A stretch of DNA of 48,379 nt from Acidimicrobiia bacterium (GTDB taxonomy: Bacteria > Actinomycetota > Acidimicrobiia > Spongiisociales > Spongiisociaceae), in the NCBI GenBank assembly GCA_022827785.1, contig JAJEIM010000016.1:1-48379 (forward strand), given 5' to 3'. A program made the position numbers and the translations under genes. The stretch's first letter is position 1. The number at the start of each line of letters is the position of its first letter. Shown here one piece after another: positions 34,887 through 43,506 of the stretch. The notes under the pieces were generated by a model, which was not told the DNA's origin, did no database searches, and saw only the letters and a list, made by a program, of their open reading frames with translations.

Positions 34887-36970
34887 GATCGGTCCCGTCC
34901 CTGTCCTGGCAGGGCCAGGCCGGCTATGTCCTCGGCGAAGCGCTCCAGCAACTGCGCAGCTACGGCTTTCGACCTGGAAGCAAGCCGGCGGGTCTCCTCC
35001 AGCAGCGCATCGGGATCGACCCCCTCGTCATCGAGTTCGTGACGGTATGCCTCGACCCAGCCGTCCATGATCTCTTGGTTGACCTCCGGGTGGAACTGCA
35101 CCCCGAGGCTGCGTCCTACCACGAACGCCTGCGGCCCGGCCTCGCTGTCGGCGATCAGCTCGCCCCCGGGCGGTACCGAGAAGGTGTCGAAGTGCCATTG
35201 GAACCATGGTCCCTCGGGCACCAGATCCTCATCGACGCTGCGCACCGGAAGCCAACCGACCTCGGAGAGCTCCCCCCGGTAGGAGTCACCGCCGAGCACC
35301 CTGGCGAGCAACTGGCCGCCGAAACAAAGGCCCAGGATCGGAACATCGGAGCCGTGAGCCTCGATCAGAAGGTCCTTCTCCCGGTCGATCCAGGGAATCG
35401 AGTCGTCGAAGGCGGCGAACTCCGAGCCGAGCGATACGATGAGGTCGTAGCGGGTGGGATCGACACGGCGTTCCTCGAGGTCGATGCGGTATGTCTCCAC
35501 GTCGGCGCCCTGCTCCACCAACCACTCGTGGACGAACCCGGCCGGGGTCGGGTCCTCGTGCTGGACTATCAGGACGCTGAGCCCCGCGGACGGGCCGCCT
35601 CCGGGAGACAGATTCGAGCCGAGTTCGTCCCTCACCTCTGCGGCGACCTCCTCGACGGCGGTGGCCATCCGAGCCACCATCTCCCCGAGGTCGCCGTCCG
35701 GGGTCGGGAAGGGCGGCGCGAACAGATGCTGGTCGCCCGCCATCCCGTCCCGGGTGGGCATCGTGCCCAGTACCAGGAGACCGTGGCGAGCGGCGGCTCG
35801 CTCGATCCGCCCCGCCACGCCCAGTTCCGGGGGCAGGAAGGACAGGCCATCCCGGGGGTCCACGTAGTCGATACCGAGCAGGTAACCCCGCCCCCGGACC
35901 TCTCCGACGAGGTCGGTGCCCGCCAGCGCCTCCTCCAGCTCCCGGCGGAGCGACGGACCCCGGGACGCGACGTGGTCGACCCAGCCCTCGGACTCGAGGA
36001 TTCCGAGCACCGCCAAGCCCACCGCGCATGGCAGCGGCGAGCCGTCCCACGTGTGACCCAGCGAGAACGATCGCACCGCCGAGGCGATCACCTCGTACAC
36101 GGAATCGCGGTAGAGGACGGCCCCGATGGCCGTATAGCCGGCCCCCAAGCCCTTGGCGGTCGCGATCACATCGGGAACGATCGGGAGGTCCTTGGCCGCG
36201 AACCAGTTGCCGGTCCTCCCCATCCCCGTGACGACCTCGTCGAAGCAGATCAGGAAGCCATGGCGCTCCCTGCGCTCGGCCAGCCCCTCCCAGAATCGGT
36301 CCGGGGGCGAGTAGGCGGGCAGCGAGGCCGCGCTCACCGGCTCGCAGAAGAAGGCGGAGACATTCTCGGAACCGACCTGCTCCAGTGCCTCGTCCAGCGC
36401 GTCGAGGGCCGCCTGCCCGGTTGCGTCGAAGCGGTCGGTGGAGGGCGGTATGTGCCGGTGACGGCTGAGGTAGGGGCCGAAGGCGCCATGCAATCCGGGC
36501 CTCCCGGTGAGGGCGAGGGTCTGCATGGTGGGACCGTGATAGGCCTGGGCGGGCGAGATGATCTGCCAGCGCTGCGGCTCTCCCCGGGCGACGTGATACA
36601 TCCGCGCGGCCCTTATGGCGGCCTCGTTGGCCTCCGAGCCTCCAGTGACGAACCGCACCCTGGTGAACCCCGGCGGAGCAACCTCCACCAGCTTCGCGGC
36701 CAGGGACTCCTGCCACGGATTGGTCAGCCGGTTGTTGTCCAGGTAACCGACCCGGCTTGATTGCTCCCAGACCAGATCGATGAGGTCGCGGCGGCCGTGG
36801 CCCAGGGTGGCGGCCATGGAACCACCGCTCATGGCATCCAGGTAGCGCTTGCCGGTGGAGTCCTCCACGCGGGCACCGTCCCCGGCGACGATGATGCGAT
36901 ACGGCCTCGCCAGCTCGAGTTGGAGCACAGCCCCGGCACCGGGCGCTACGAACGGTGCTCTCGACTGCAA
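34883..36970 (-). CDS. Fusion: class III aminotransferase - class I glutamine amidotransferase
   Basis: 695 residues starting at TTG 36970, which has GGAGG four bases upstream. Residues about 1-450 are a full class III aminotransferase (TGGSEANEAAIRAARMYH, FFCEPVSAASLPAYSPPDR, FDEVVTGMGRTG, PLP Lys in TAKGLGAGY near 272). After a Gly/Pro/Ser linker (SPGGGPSAGL), residues about 465-695 form a class I glutamine amidotransferase domain: nucleophile Cys in LGLCFGGQLLA near 548 and catalytic His in GVQFHPEVNQ near 625. This domain type hydrolyses gamma-glutamyl amides (PuuD) or passes ammonia from glutamine. One chain could therefore remove glutamate from a gamma-glutamyl compound and transaminate the product. 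It is first in the leftward operon; the start is divergent from an aldehyde dehydrogenase gene. Confidence 0.92.
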   Translation of the reverse strand: MQSRAPFVAPGAGAVLQLELARPYRIIVAGDGARVEDSTGKRYLDAMSGGSMAATLGHGRRDLIDLVWEQSSRVGYLDNNRLTNPWQESLAAKLVEVAPPGFTRVRFVTGGSEANEAAIRAARMYHVARGEPQRWQIISPAQAYHGPTMQTLALTGRPGLHGAFGPYLSRHRHIPPSTDRFDATGQAALDALDEALEQVGSENVSAFFCEPVSAASLPAYSPPDRFWEGLAERRERHGFLICFDEVVTGMGRTGNWFAAKDLPIVPDVIATAKGLGAGYTAIGAVLYRDSVYEVIASAVRSFSLGHTWDGSPLPCAVGLAVLGILESEGWVDHVASRGPSLRRELEEALAGTDLVGEVRGRGYLLGIDYVDPRDGLSFLPPELGVAGRIERAAARHGLLVLGTMPTRDGMAGDQHLFAPPFPTPDGDLGEMVARMATAVEEVAAEVRDELGSNLSPGGGPSAGLSVLIVQHEDPTPAGFVHEWLVEQGADVETYRIDLEERRVDPTRYDLIVSLGSEFAAFDDSIPWIDREKDLLIEAHGSDVPILGLCFGGQLLARVLGGDSYRGELSEVGWLPVRSVDEDLVPEGPWFQWHFDTFSVPPGGELIADSEAGPQAFVVGRSLGVQFHPEVNQEIMDGWVEAYRHELDDEGVDPDALLEETRRLASRSKAVAAQLLERFAEDIAGLALPGQGRDRS

Positions 36971-36987
36971 TCCGCCTCCAATCGCTT

Positions 36988-37008
36988 CCCGGCGGGCCTC
37001 CCGCCGGG
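36988..37008 (-). promoter_or_regulatory. Leader hairpin upstream of the fusion aminotransferase
   Basis: CCCGGCGGG (36988-36996), loop CCT, CCCGCCGGG (37000-37008): a perfect 9-bp stem 17 bases ahead of the TTG start and just outside its ribosome site. It could tune translation or transcription of the operon. There is no T-run for a terminator. Confidence 0.4.
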
Positions 37009-37031
37009 CTGTACCCTAGAAATCGGTACAG
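37009..37031. promoter_or_regulatory. Candidate operator dyad in the divergent control region
   Basis: CTGTACC (37009-37015) and GGTACAG (37025-37031) are a perfect 7-base inverted repeat with a 9-base AT-richer centre, in the 181-base gap between the leftward amine operon and the rightward aldehyde dehydrogenase. Spacing of about 16 bases between half-site centres suits a dimeric helix-turn-helix regulator acting on both promoters. No regulator gene is in the window, so the protein is unknown. Confidence 0.5.
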
Positions 37032-37151
37032 GCTGTGACCAGCGGCGCGCCCACCGCCGGGCAGGATACCAACCACCGGCGGCACCGGGTCTTCTCCTGA
37101 CCCTTGGACGCAGCACCGGGAACCAACTACCTCGTCAGATAGGAGTCAGTA

Positions 37152-38522
37152 ATGGATCGGGCCGGCAACTCCTTCGAGGTCATCGACCCGGCGACCGAGC
37201 AGGTCATCACCCGGCTTCCCGCCGCGGGCGTGGAGCACACGGACCGGGCCGTCGCCAGGGCCAAGGCAGCCTTCGCGACGTGGCGCAACGTCGCTGCCGG
37301 CGACCGGGCCACCATCCTGCGACGCGTCGGCGCAGCCGTAGAGCAGCAGGCGGTGTCGCTGGCGCAACTGGAGTCGCGCAACGTGGGCAAGCCGATCAAC
37401 GATGCCTTGGGAGAGGTGGGGATGGTGGCGGCCACCTTCGCCTACTACGCCGGATCGCCCGAGCGCCTCACCGGAAGGACCATCCCCGTGCCCGGCGGCG
37501 TGAACATGACCTTCAAAGAACCGATGGGCGTGGTCGGTCTGATCACACCATGGAACTTCCCTCTCGCCATCGCCTCGTGGGGGGTGGCACCCGCCCTGGC
37601 CGCCGGCAACACGGTTGTGCTCAAGCCGGCACAGCTCACACCGCTGACGGCCATCGAACTCGAACGCATAGCACTGGAAGCGGGCCTGCCCGAAGGCGTG
37701 TTCCAGGTGCTGGCCGGGCCGGGCAGCCTGGTGGGTGAGCGTCTCGTCGAGCACCCGGATGTGGCCAAGATCGGCTTTACGGGCTCGACCGAAGTCGGCA
37801 AGCGGATCAGCGTCCGCGCCTCCGAGACCATCAAGCGGGTGACGCTCGAACTCGGCGGCAAGTCGGCGAATATCGTGTTCGCCGACGCCGACCTAGAGCG
37901 GGCGGCCGCAGCCGCGCCCGGCGCGGTGTTCGGCAACGCCGGCCAGGACTGCTGCGCCCGCTCCCGCATCCTGGTGGAACGCAGCGCCATGGACGAGTTC
38001 CTGGACCTGCTCTCCGCCAACGTTGCCGCCATGAGGGTGGGTGACCCCATGGACGAGGCCACGGAGATGGGACCCCTGATCACGGCGGAACACCGGTCCA
38101 AGGTGGCTTCGTTCCTGGACGAAGCCACCAGCGTGGTGGCCCGCGGCACCGCCCCGGAGGGTCCCGGATTCTGGTTCGCGCCCACGGTCGTGACTCCGAA
38201 CTCGGCCGGAGCCCGCGCGGTGACCGAGGAGATCTTCGGTCCCATCGCCTGCGTCCTGCCGTTCGATGGTGAGGACGAGGCCATCTCCATCGCCAACGAC
38301 ACCATCTACGGCCTGTCCGGCTCGGTCTGGACGGAGAACGGCGCCAAGGCGCTGAGGGTCGCCCGGGCGCTGGAGGCCGGCACGCTGTCGGTCAACTCCA
38401 ACTGGTCGGTCCGGATCGCCACTCCCTACGGCGGCTTCAAGCAGTCCGGCATCGGCCGGGCGCTCGGTCCTGACGCCCTCGACCACTACACCGAACTCAA
38501 GAACGTCTACATAGCCACCTGA
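37152..38522 (+). CDS. NAD(P)-dependent aldehyde dehydrogenase
   Basis: 456 residues with a good ribosome site (AGGAG) ahead of ATG 37152. Family blocks are complete: TPWNFPLAIASWGVAPALAA, FTGSTEVGKRI (NAD loop), the general base Glu in LELGGKSANIV, and the catalytic Cys in NAGQDCCARSRI, where two Cys are adjacent. It is slightly shorter than typical (about 480) because the N-terminus is trimmed, as in gamma-aminobutyraldehyde-type enzymes. Divergent from the aminotransferase/ligase operon across a shared dyad, it probably oxidises the aldehyde formed after amine transamination (PuuC-like step). Confidence 0.93.
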   Translation: MDRAGNSFEVIDPATEQVITRLPAAGVEHTDRAVARAKAAFATWRNVAAGDRATILRRVGAAVEQQAVSLAQLESRNVGKPINDALGEVGMVAATFAYYAGSPERLTGRTIPVPGGVNMTFKEPMGVVGLITPWNFPLAIASWGVAPALAAGNTVVLKPAQLTPLTAIELERIALEAGLPEGVFQVLAGPGSLVGERLVEHPDVAKIGFTGSTEVGKRISVRASETIKRVTLELGGKSANIVFADADLERAAAAAPGAVFGNAGQDCCARSRILVERSAMDEFLDLLSANVAAMRVGDPMDEATEMGPLITAEHRSKVASFLDEATSVVARGTAPEGPGFWFAPTVVTPNSAGARAVTEEIFGPIACVLPFDGEDEAISIANDTIYGLSGSVWTENGAKALRVARALEAGTLSVNSNWSVRIATPYGGFKQSGIGRALGPDALDHYTELKNVYIAT

Positions 38523-38597
38523 AGCCCCTCGCTCCGCATCCTGCAGGGGAAACGAGAAACCTAAGACCCTTGCCCGGCTCCACTGCCAGAACGATTT

Positions 38598-38622
38598 ATG
38601 CGGAATGCCATACTTATCGCAT
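38598..38622 (+). promoter_or_regulatory. Possible operator/promoter of the antitoxin-like gene
   Basis: ATGCG (38598-38602) and CGCAT (38618-38622) form an inverted repeat ending at the ATG (38621), with the AT-rich TACTTAT just upstream as a possible -10. No ribosome site is present, pointing to leaderless expression as often seen for antitoxins. The arms are short, so confidence is low. Confidence 0.25.
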
Positions 38623-38776
38623 GACACAGTTGGTTACGCGTGTAGACGATGAGTTGGTTCAGCAAGTAGACCAGCTCGTGGAAGAATCGCCGCCACGAGA
38701 TCTGCACCGCCCTCGAAGCCTTGTCCGACTGCTGACGGCAGTCCGGCGTAGCGTTACGGGTTCTCCGCTCGCCTGA
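38621..38776 (+). CDS. Ribbon-helix-helix antitoxin-like fragment
   Basis: 51 residues. MTQLVTRVDDELVQQVDQLVEE is a good N-terminal half of a ribbon-helix-helix (VapB/CopG-like) antitoxin: a basic strand, then a helix. After that, the expected second helix (for example SRSEALR) is absent and the sequence becomes Pro/Arg-rich (SPPRDLHRPRSL), which suggests a frameshift or truncation. No toxin gene follows; the next gene is an unrelated membrane protein. It is probably an orphan or decayed antitoxin at the edge of the AT-rich insert. Confidence 0.5.
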   Translation: MTQLVTRVDDELVQQVDQLVEESPPRDLHRPRSLVRLLTAVRRSVTGSPLA

Positions 38777-38895
38777 TGAGAGTGGGGACCCGCGGACGAC
38801 GGTCCAGTTGTGAAGTAACGGACACGCTGCCGGGTACCCTGCACTATTGTTTTGCACAGAAGCATCAGCCAGACAGGCGAGCGACAGGATTATCG

Positions 38896-39411
38896 ATGGA
38901 TCTGAAGCTACTCATTAGAAGGATATTAGCTCGACTGATCGATTTAGTGGTGATATACATTATTTTAGGTCTTTTGTTCAGTATTGATGGAGACCCTGCT
39001 GGATTTGTCCGCATACTTGAAGCAATTACTCAAGGGGTAGAGGTACCTACTGACGACAAGTTTCAGGCGTTAATAGCCATATTTTATCTGCTACTTATGA
39101 TCCTTGTCTGGAGCGTAGCCTTCTTTTACGAAGTCCCATTTACAGCCGTTTGTGGGCAAACATTAGGTAAGGCTATAACTCGTATACAGGTTGTAATACA
39201 AGATAGCCAGCAATCACCTCCTGGCTTCTGGAGATCCGTGGGCCGTTGGTTCGTGATATGGTCTTGGATTACAGTTATGGTATGGGTGCCTACGATCGCA
39301 AAAGTAATTCTTCTACTAATAACCCTAGTGATTAATGTAGCAACATGGAAGAGTACCAGACCACAATTTCTTCATGAAGTATTTACGGACACAGTCGTTA
39401 TAAAGTCCTAG
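38896..39411 (+). CDS. RDD-family membrane protein, AT-rich gene
   Basis: 171 residues from ATG 38896. ARLIDLVVIYIILGLLFS is the first membrane helix with the Arg-Asp of the RDD pattern. A second helix follows near 60-80 (LIAIFYLLLMILVWSVAFF), then GQTLGKAITRIQVV, the typical loop of the family, then GFWRSVGRWFVIWSW and a last hydrophobic stretch. RDD proteins are small inner-membrane proteins of mostly unknown job, some linked to ion tolerance. The gene is full of A- and T-ending codons (ATA, TTA, AGA), unlike everything around it, so it was probably acquired from a low-GC donor. Confidence 0.8.
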   Translation: MDLKLLIRRILARLIDLVVIYIILGLLFSIDGDPAGFVRILEAITQGVEVPTDDKFQALIAIFYLLLMILVWSVAFFYEVPFTAVCGQTLGKAITRIQVVIQDSQQSPPGFWRSVGRWFVIWSWITVMVWVPTIAKVILLLITLVINVATWKSTRPQFLHEVFTDTVVIKS

Positions 39412-39452
39412 ATAGATAGGCAGTTATACATCTTGAGAGCAATGGCCCGTGT

Positions 39453-41189
39453 CTACGAGCCACGCAGGCTCTCGGTGGCCTCCACGTCGAGGCGGTAGTC
39501 GTCCGGGAGACGCACGAGTTGGTTCTCGTCACCCAGGTACTCGACCACCACACCGTAGTCCCGCCTCGCCGCCTCCACCGATACGTACCCCTCGATCACG
39601 TCCCACAAGACCGCTTCGGGATCCCGGGTGAACGGGTCTCCGTAGCCGCCGCCGCCGGGTAGGTTGAGCTGGACCCGGCTGCCGGGGTCGAGCACCAGCA
39701 GGCGTTTCGGCTGAGCCTCCTCGGCGCCGTCGATCCGGAACTCTCCGGCGCCTCCGTAGCCTCCTCCCAAGAGCCCTTCGGGCGGGTAGGAGATGCGATC
39801 GACCATGCCCGAGACCGTCCAGTCCTCGTCGGTGCGACAGCTCACCTCGGTCCACTGCCCCAAGCCACCTCGGAACCGGCCCGCCCCGCCGGAGTCGGTT
39901 CGCAGCTCCCGCCGGTGCTGGACCATGGAGGTGAGGGTCTCCACGGACTCGGCCGGCACCCCCGCCACCCCGCTCGGGAAGCCGGTCGTGTTGAGACCGT
40001 CCTTGGACGCCCGAGCCCCTGCCCCGCCACACTGGAACAGGCTGAAGGTGAACCGGCCGTCCGACCCGCGGGGCCTCCCCCTCCAGATCGAGATCCAGAT
40101 CGGATCGGAGCCGGGCGCCATGAGCCGGTCGGGCAAGGCCTCGGCCAGCGCCCCGAAGACGACACCGGGCAGGAAGTGGCCGATGATGTGCCGCGAGGCC
40201 ACCGCAGCCGGCTCCAGGCAGTTGAGGATCGAACCCGGAGGGGCCGACACGTGCACCGGACGGAAGGCCCCATCGTTGTGGGGGACATCGGGGCTGATGG
40301 CCGCCTTCATCGCGAACGAGGCGTAGGCGTGGGTGTAGTTGAAGACCACGTTGATGCCCCGGACGCTCTCCGGCGACGAACCGGCGAAGTCGATCAGGAT
40401 GTCCTCGTCCTCAATGGCCACCTTCGCCTTGATCAGGATCGGCTCCTCGAAGCCGTCGCTCCACGTCTCGTGCTCGTGGACGCCGTTGGGAATCTCCCGG
40501 ATGGCGCCGCGCATCGCCTCCTCCGAGCGGGTGATGATCTCGTGGGAAAGCGGATCGATGGAGTCGAGGTCGAACTCGTCCATGAAGCTGAGCAGCGCCC
40601 TGGCGCCCACATCGTTGCATGACGTCTGGGCATACAGATCGCCCACCGTCTCGTCAGGGGTCCGGACGTTGGCCCGGACGATGGAGATCAGATCCGGGTT
40701 GATGGCGCCCCGGTCGTACAGCTTCATGATGGGGATGCGCAGGCCTTCCTCGTACACCTCACGGGCCTCGGCGGAGAGGATCCTCCCGCCGATGTCGGCC
40801 GCGTGGCAGGTGTTGGCGAAGTAGGCGACCTCGATGCCGTTCTTGAAGACCGGGGTCAACACCGTTATGTCGTTGATCTGGCCGGCGGTCATCCAGGGAT
40901 CGTTCGTGATCAGCACGTCGCCGGGGCTCAGGCTGCCCGGGGGGTACTCCTTCAGGAAGTGGCGTACCCCGGTGGCCATCGCGTTGATGTGGCCGGGGGT
41001 CCCGGTGACCGACTGCGCCATCATCCAGCCGTTGGTGTCGAAGACCCCGCAGGCCAGGTCCTGGGTCTCGCGCACGATGGTGCTGAAGGCCGTTCGCTGC
41101 AGGGCCACCTGCTGCTCGTTGACGACCGACAGGACCCGGCTCCAGAGCACCTCGATAAGGACCGCATCCAACCGTGTCCGGGTGGTCAT
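39453..41189 (-). CDS. hyuB: Hydantoinase B / oxoprolinase family, HyuB subunit
   Basis: 578 residues, the normal length of HyuB. Family blocks include VNEQQVALQRTAFSTIVRE near the start, DLACGVFDTNGWMMAQS, PGDVLITNDPWMTAGQINDI, FANTCHAADIGG and the Gly-rich LNLPGGGGYGDPFTRD at the end. With HyuA it forms an ATP-dependent enzyme acting on N-methylhydantoin, 5-oxoproline or related cyclic amides (acetone carboxylase is a relative). It overlaps the hyuA stop by ATGA (41186-41189). The downstream side (39412-39452) is the border of the AT-rich insert. Confidence 0.93.
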   Translation of the reverse strand: MTTRTRLDAVLIEVLWSRVLSVVNEQQVALQRTAFSTIVRETQDLACGVFDTNGWMMAQSVTGTPGHINAMATGVRHFLKEYPPGSLSPGDVLITNDPWMTAGQINDITVLTPVFKNGIEVAYFANTCHAADIGGRILSAEAREVYEEGLRIPIMKLYDRGAINPDLISIVRANVRTPDETVGDLYAQTSCNDVGARALLSFMDEFDLDSIDPLSHEIITRSEEAMRGAIREIPNGVHEHETWSDGFEEPILIKAKVAIEDEDILIDFAGSSPESVRGINVVFNYTHAYASFAMKAAISPDVPHNDGAFRPVHVSAPPGSILNCLEPAAVASRHIIGHFLPGVVFGALAEALPDRLMAPGSDPIWISIWRGRPRGSDGRFTFSLFQCGGAGARASKDGLNTTGFPSGVAGVPAESVETLTSMVQHRRELRTDSGGAGRFRGGLGQWTEVSCRTDEDWTVSGMVDRISYPPEGLLGGGYGGAGEFRIDGAEEAQPKRLLVLDPGSRVQLNLPGGGGYGDPFTRDPEAVLWDVIEGYVSVEAARRDYGVVVEYLGDENQLVRLPDDYRLDVEATESLRGS

Positions 41190-43288
41190 GTCCCCCCTCC
41201 CATCGACACCACGATGTTGAGCCGGTCGTCCACGCTTACCAGGCCGTCCGGTCCGATGATGGCGGTGGACTCCCGCTCCTCGATGATCGCCGGTCCGGCC
41301 ATCGTCGAGCCGGACCCCAGCCGATAGCGGTCGTACACCGGCGTAGTGACGTATCCACCCTCGGATGGGAAGTAGGCGGGGCGTTCACCCTTGCGGGCCG
41401 CCTCCGCATCGCCGGTCACGTTCCCCCTATCCGCCTCTACCGGCATGGGTCGCGGTCCACGGCTCACCACCCTCCAGGTCAGGGCCTCAAGACCTACGGG
41501 CGGTCCCTCCCGGCCGTAGAGACTCCGGTACACCCGGTCGAACTCCTCGTAGATCGTCCGCCGGTGGCAGACCGTCAGCGTCGCGTCCGGGATCGGAACC
41601 CGGATCTCGTGGCCTTGGCCCACGTAGCGAATGTCAGCGGTCCTGGTGTGGGTGATCTGGTCAGGACCCGCACCCGACTCGACCAGAAGGTCGGTCCCGT
41701 CCCGCTCCATCTCCTCGAAGATGCCGTTCACCTCAGCCCAGTCCAGCTCGTCGAGCCTTCCGTAGTAGGAACGCACGAAGTCGAAGGCGAGCGGCGCCAC
41801 CAGCAGACCCATGGCGCTGGTTACACCGGCGCCGTAGGGCAGCACCAACTCCGTGCTGCCGAGCAACTCGGCGACACCGTAACCGTGGACCGGCCCGGCG
41901 CCTCCGAAGGCCACCACCGGCAGGGCTCTGGGGTTCTTCCCCCGCTCCACCACATGGACCCGGGCTGCGTTGGCCATGGCCTCGTTGACAACTTGGTGAA
42001 CCCCCCAGGCGGCTTCGGGCACCGACATGCCCAGCCGGTCACCGATGCTCCGGGCGATGGCGGCTTCGGCGGCGGCCACGTCCAGTTTCATAGCCCCGCC
42101 CAGGAAGTAATCGGGGTCCAGATAGCCGAGGACCAGGTCGGCGTCGGTAACCGTGGGGGAGCTACCGCCTCGGGCGTAACAGACCGGTCCGGGATCGGCC
42201 CCGGCCGAGTCGGGACCCACCTTGAGCAGTCCGAGGGAATCGACCCGGGCGATGGATCCCCCGCCCGCGCCGATCTCGATCATCTCTATCACGGGCACCT
42301 TGACGGGAAGCCCGGAGCCCTTCTTGAAGCGGTAGCGGCGGTCCACCTCGAAGTCGTGGGTGACCAGCGGCTCGCCCCCGTCCACCACGCTCAGCTTGGC
42401 GGTGGTGCCTCCCATGTCGAAGGACAACAACGAGTCGCGGCCCATGGCGGTCCCGACCGAAGCCGCCGCCAGCGCGCCGGCGGCCGGACCGGATTCGAGG
42501 AGCCGGATCGGGAAGCGGACACATGTGTCGAGGGTCGCCACACCGCCGCTGGAGAGCATCACGAACAACTGCCCCTCGAAACCGATCCTCTCCATGCGGC
42601 GGCGGAGTCCATGCAGGTAGTCCTCGACCAGCGGCTGGACGTAGACGTTGGCGATGGTCGTGGACGCCCGCTCGAACTCACCGATCTCGGGAACGATCTC
42701 TGAGGAAAGCGAAACCCGCAGCTCGGGAGCCACGCCCTTTACCACGTCCCGGGCCCGCTCCTCGGACTCGGGATTGGTGAAGGAGTGGAGGAAGCAGATG
42801 GCCACCGCCTCCACGCCGGCCCCGGACAGCTCACGGACCAGGCGCGCCACGTAGTTCTCGCCGAGTTCGATGGTCTGCGTCCCGTCGGTCAAGGTCCGCT
42901 CCGGCACGTCGAAGCGGAGATGGCGAGGTACGAGCGGCCTGGGATGCTCCAGATTCAGGTCGTACAGCTCGTAGCGATGCTCACGCCCGATCTCGATGGA
43001 GTCCCGGAACCCCGAGGTGGTGAGCAGAGCGGTCCGGGCCCCCTTGCGCTCAATGATGGCATTGGTGACCAAGGTGGTCCCGTGAACCAGATGGCGGACG
43101 GACGCTCCGGCGTGACCCGAGCGATCGAGCGTTTGTGCCAGCACCTCCTCGACCCCTCGGGACGGATCGGGAGTGGTGAGCACCTTGCCGATCTCGACCT
43201 GCCCGGAGTGGCCGATCATCATCAGATCGGTAAAGGTGCCGCCGATATCGACACCTACCCGCAACTCGTTGCCAGCTGATCCAACCAT
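41186..43288 (-). CDS. hyuA: Hydantoinase A / oxoprolinase family, HyuA subunit
   Basis: 700 residues from ATG 43288 (MVGSAGNELRVGVDIGG); an upstream in-frame ATG at 43330 lies in AT-rich leader DNA and is less likely. VGVDIGGTFTDLMMIG and the later DMGGTTAKLSVVDGG are the phosphate loops of an actin-like ATPase fold; HGTTLVTNAIIERKG and AFGGAGPVHGYGVAELLG are family signatures. It phosphorylates or activates the cyclic amide, which HyuB helps to open. First of a two-gene leftward operon, it is divergent from a peptide-type ABC transporter, which may import the substrate. Confidence 0.93.
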   Translation of the reverse strand: MVGSAGNELRVGVDIGGTFTDLMMIGHSGQVEIGKVLTTPDPSRGVEEVLAQTLDRSGHAGASVRHLVHGTTLVTNAIIERKGARTALLTTSGFRDSIEIGREHRYELYDLNLEHPRPLVPRHLRFDVPERTLTDGTQTIELGENYVARLVRELSGAGVEAVAICFLHSFTNPESEERARDVVKGVAPELRVSLSSEIVPEIGEFERASTTIANVYVQPLVEDYLHGLRRRMERIGFEGQLFVMLSSGGVATLDTCVRFPIRLLESGPAAGALAAASVGTAMGRDSLLSFDMGGTTAKLSVVDGGEPLVTHDFEVDRRYRFKKGSGLPVKVPVIEMIEIGAGGGSIARVDSLGLLKVGPDSAGADPGPVCYARGGSSPTVTDADLVLGYLDPDYFLGGAMKLDVAAAEAAIARSIGDRLGMSVPEAAWGVHQVVNEAMANAARVHVVERGKNPRALPVVAFGGAGPVHGYGVAELLGSTELVLPYGAGVTSAMGLLVAPLAFDFVRSYYGRLDELDWAEVNGIFEEMERDGTDLLVESGAGPDQITHTRTADIRYVGQGHEIRVPIPDATLTVCHRRTIYEEFDRVYRSLYGREGPPVGLEALTWRVVSRGPRPMPVEADRGNVTGDAEAARKGERPAYFPSEGGYVTTPVYDRYRLGSGSTMAGPAIIEERESTAIIGPDGLVSVDDRLNIVVSMGGGT

Positions 43289-43506
43289 TTCGACGCCTTG
43301 ATAGGACTCAGAATGAGTGGATTGCAACATGTAATAATTTTTTACTCATAAATTCTTCGTTATACCAAAGGATACCGTTACATCCTCTATGTTGGAGACA
43401 ACATCAAATCCATACGATCCACAAGACGCAGGAATCAGTTGCCGACCCTTAACATCTCCACCTAGTATATCGCCGGATGAGGCATCCCAAGCGGGAGGAG
43501 TTGGTT
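43289..43506. promoter_or_regulatory. AT-rich divergent control region
   Basis: The 218 bases between hyuA and the transporter operon are much richer in A and T than the genes beside them (for example the run TAATAATTTTTTACTCATAA near 43332-43351). TATACC near 43370 could be a -10 for rightward transcription. GGGAGGAG (43493-43500) is the ribosome site for the binding-protein gene. No regulator site was recognised with certainty. Confidence 0.4.

Noticed and set aside
35039-36760. 573-codon open frame antisense to the aminotransferase fusion, and a 599-codon frame at 35286-37085 on the minus strand
   Set aside because: Both overlap a protein with all catalytic residues of two known families; their own products look random and basic.
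41174-42703. 509-codon open frame antisense to hyuA
   Set aside because: Shadow of the hyuA coding frame; no family pattern.
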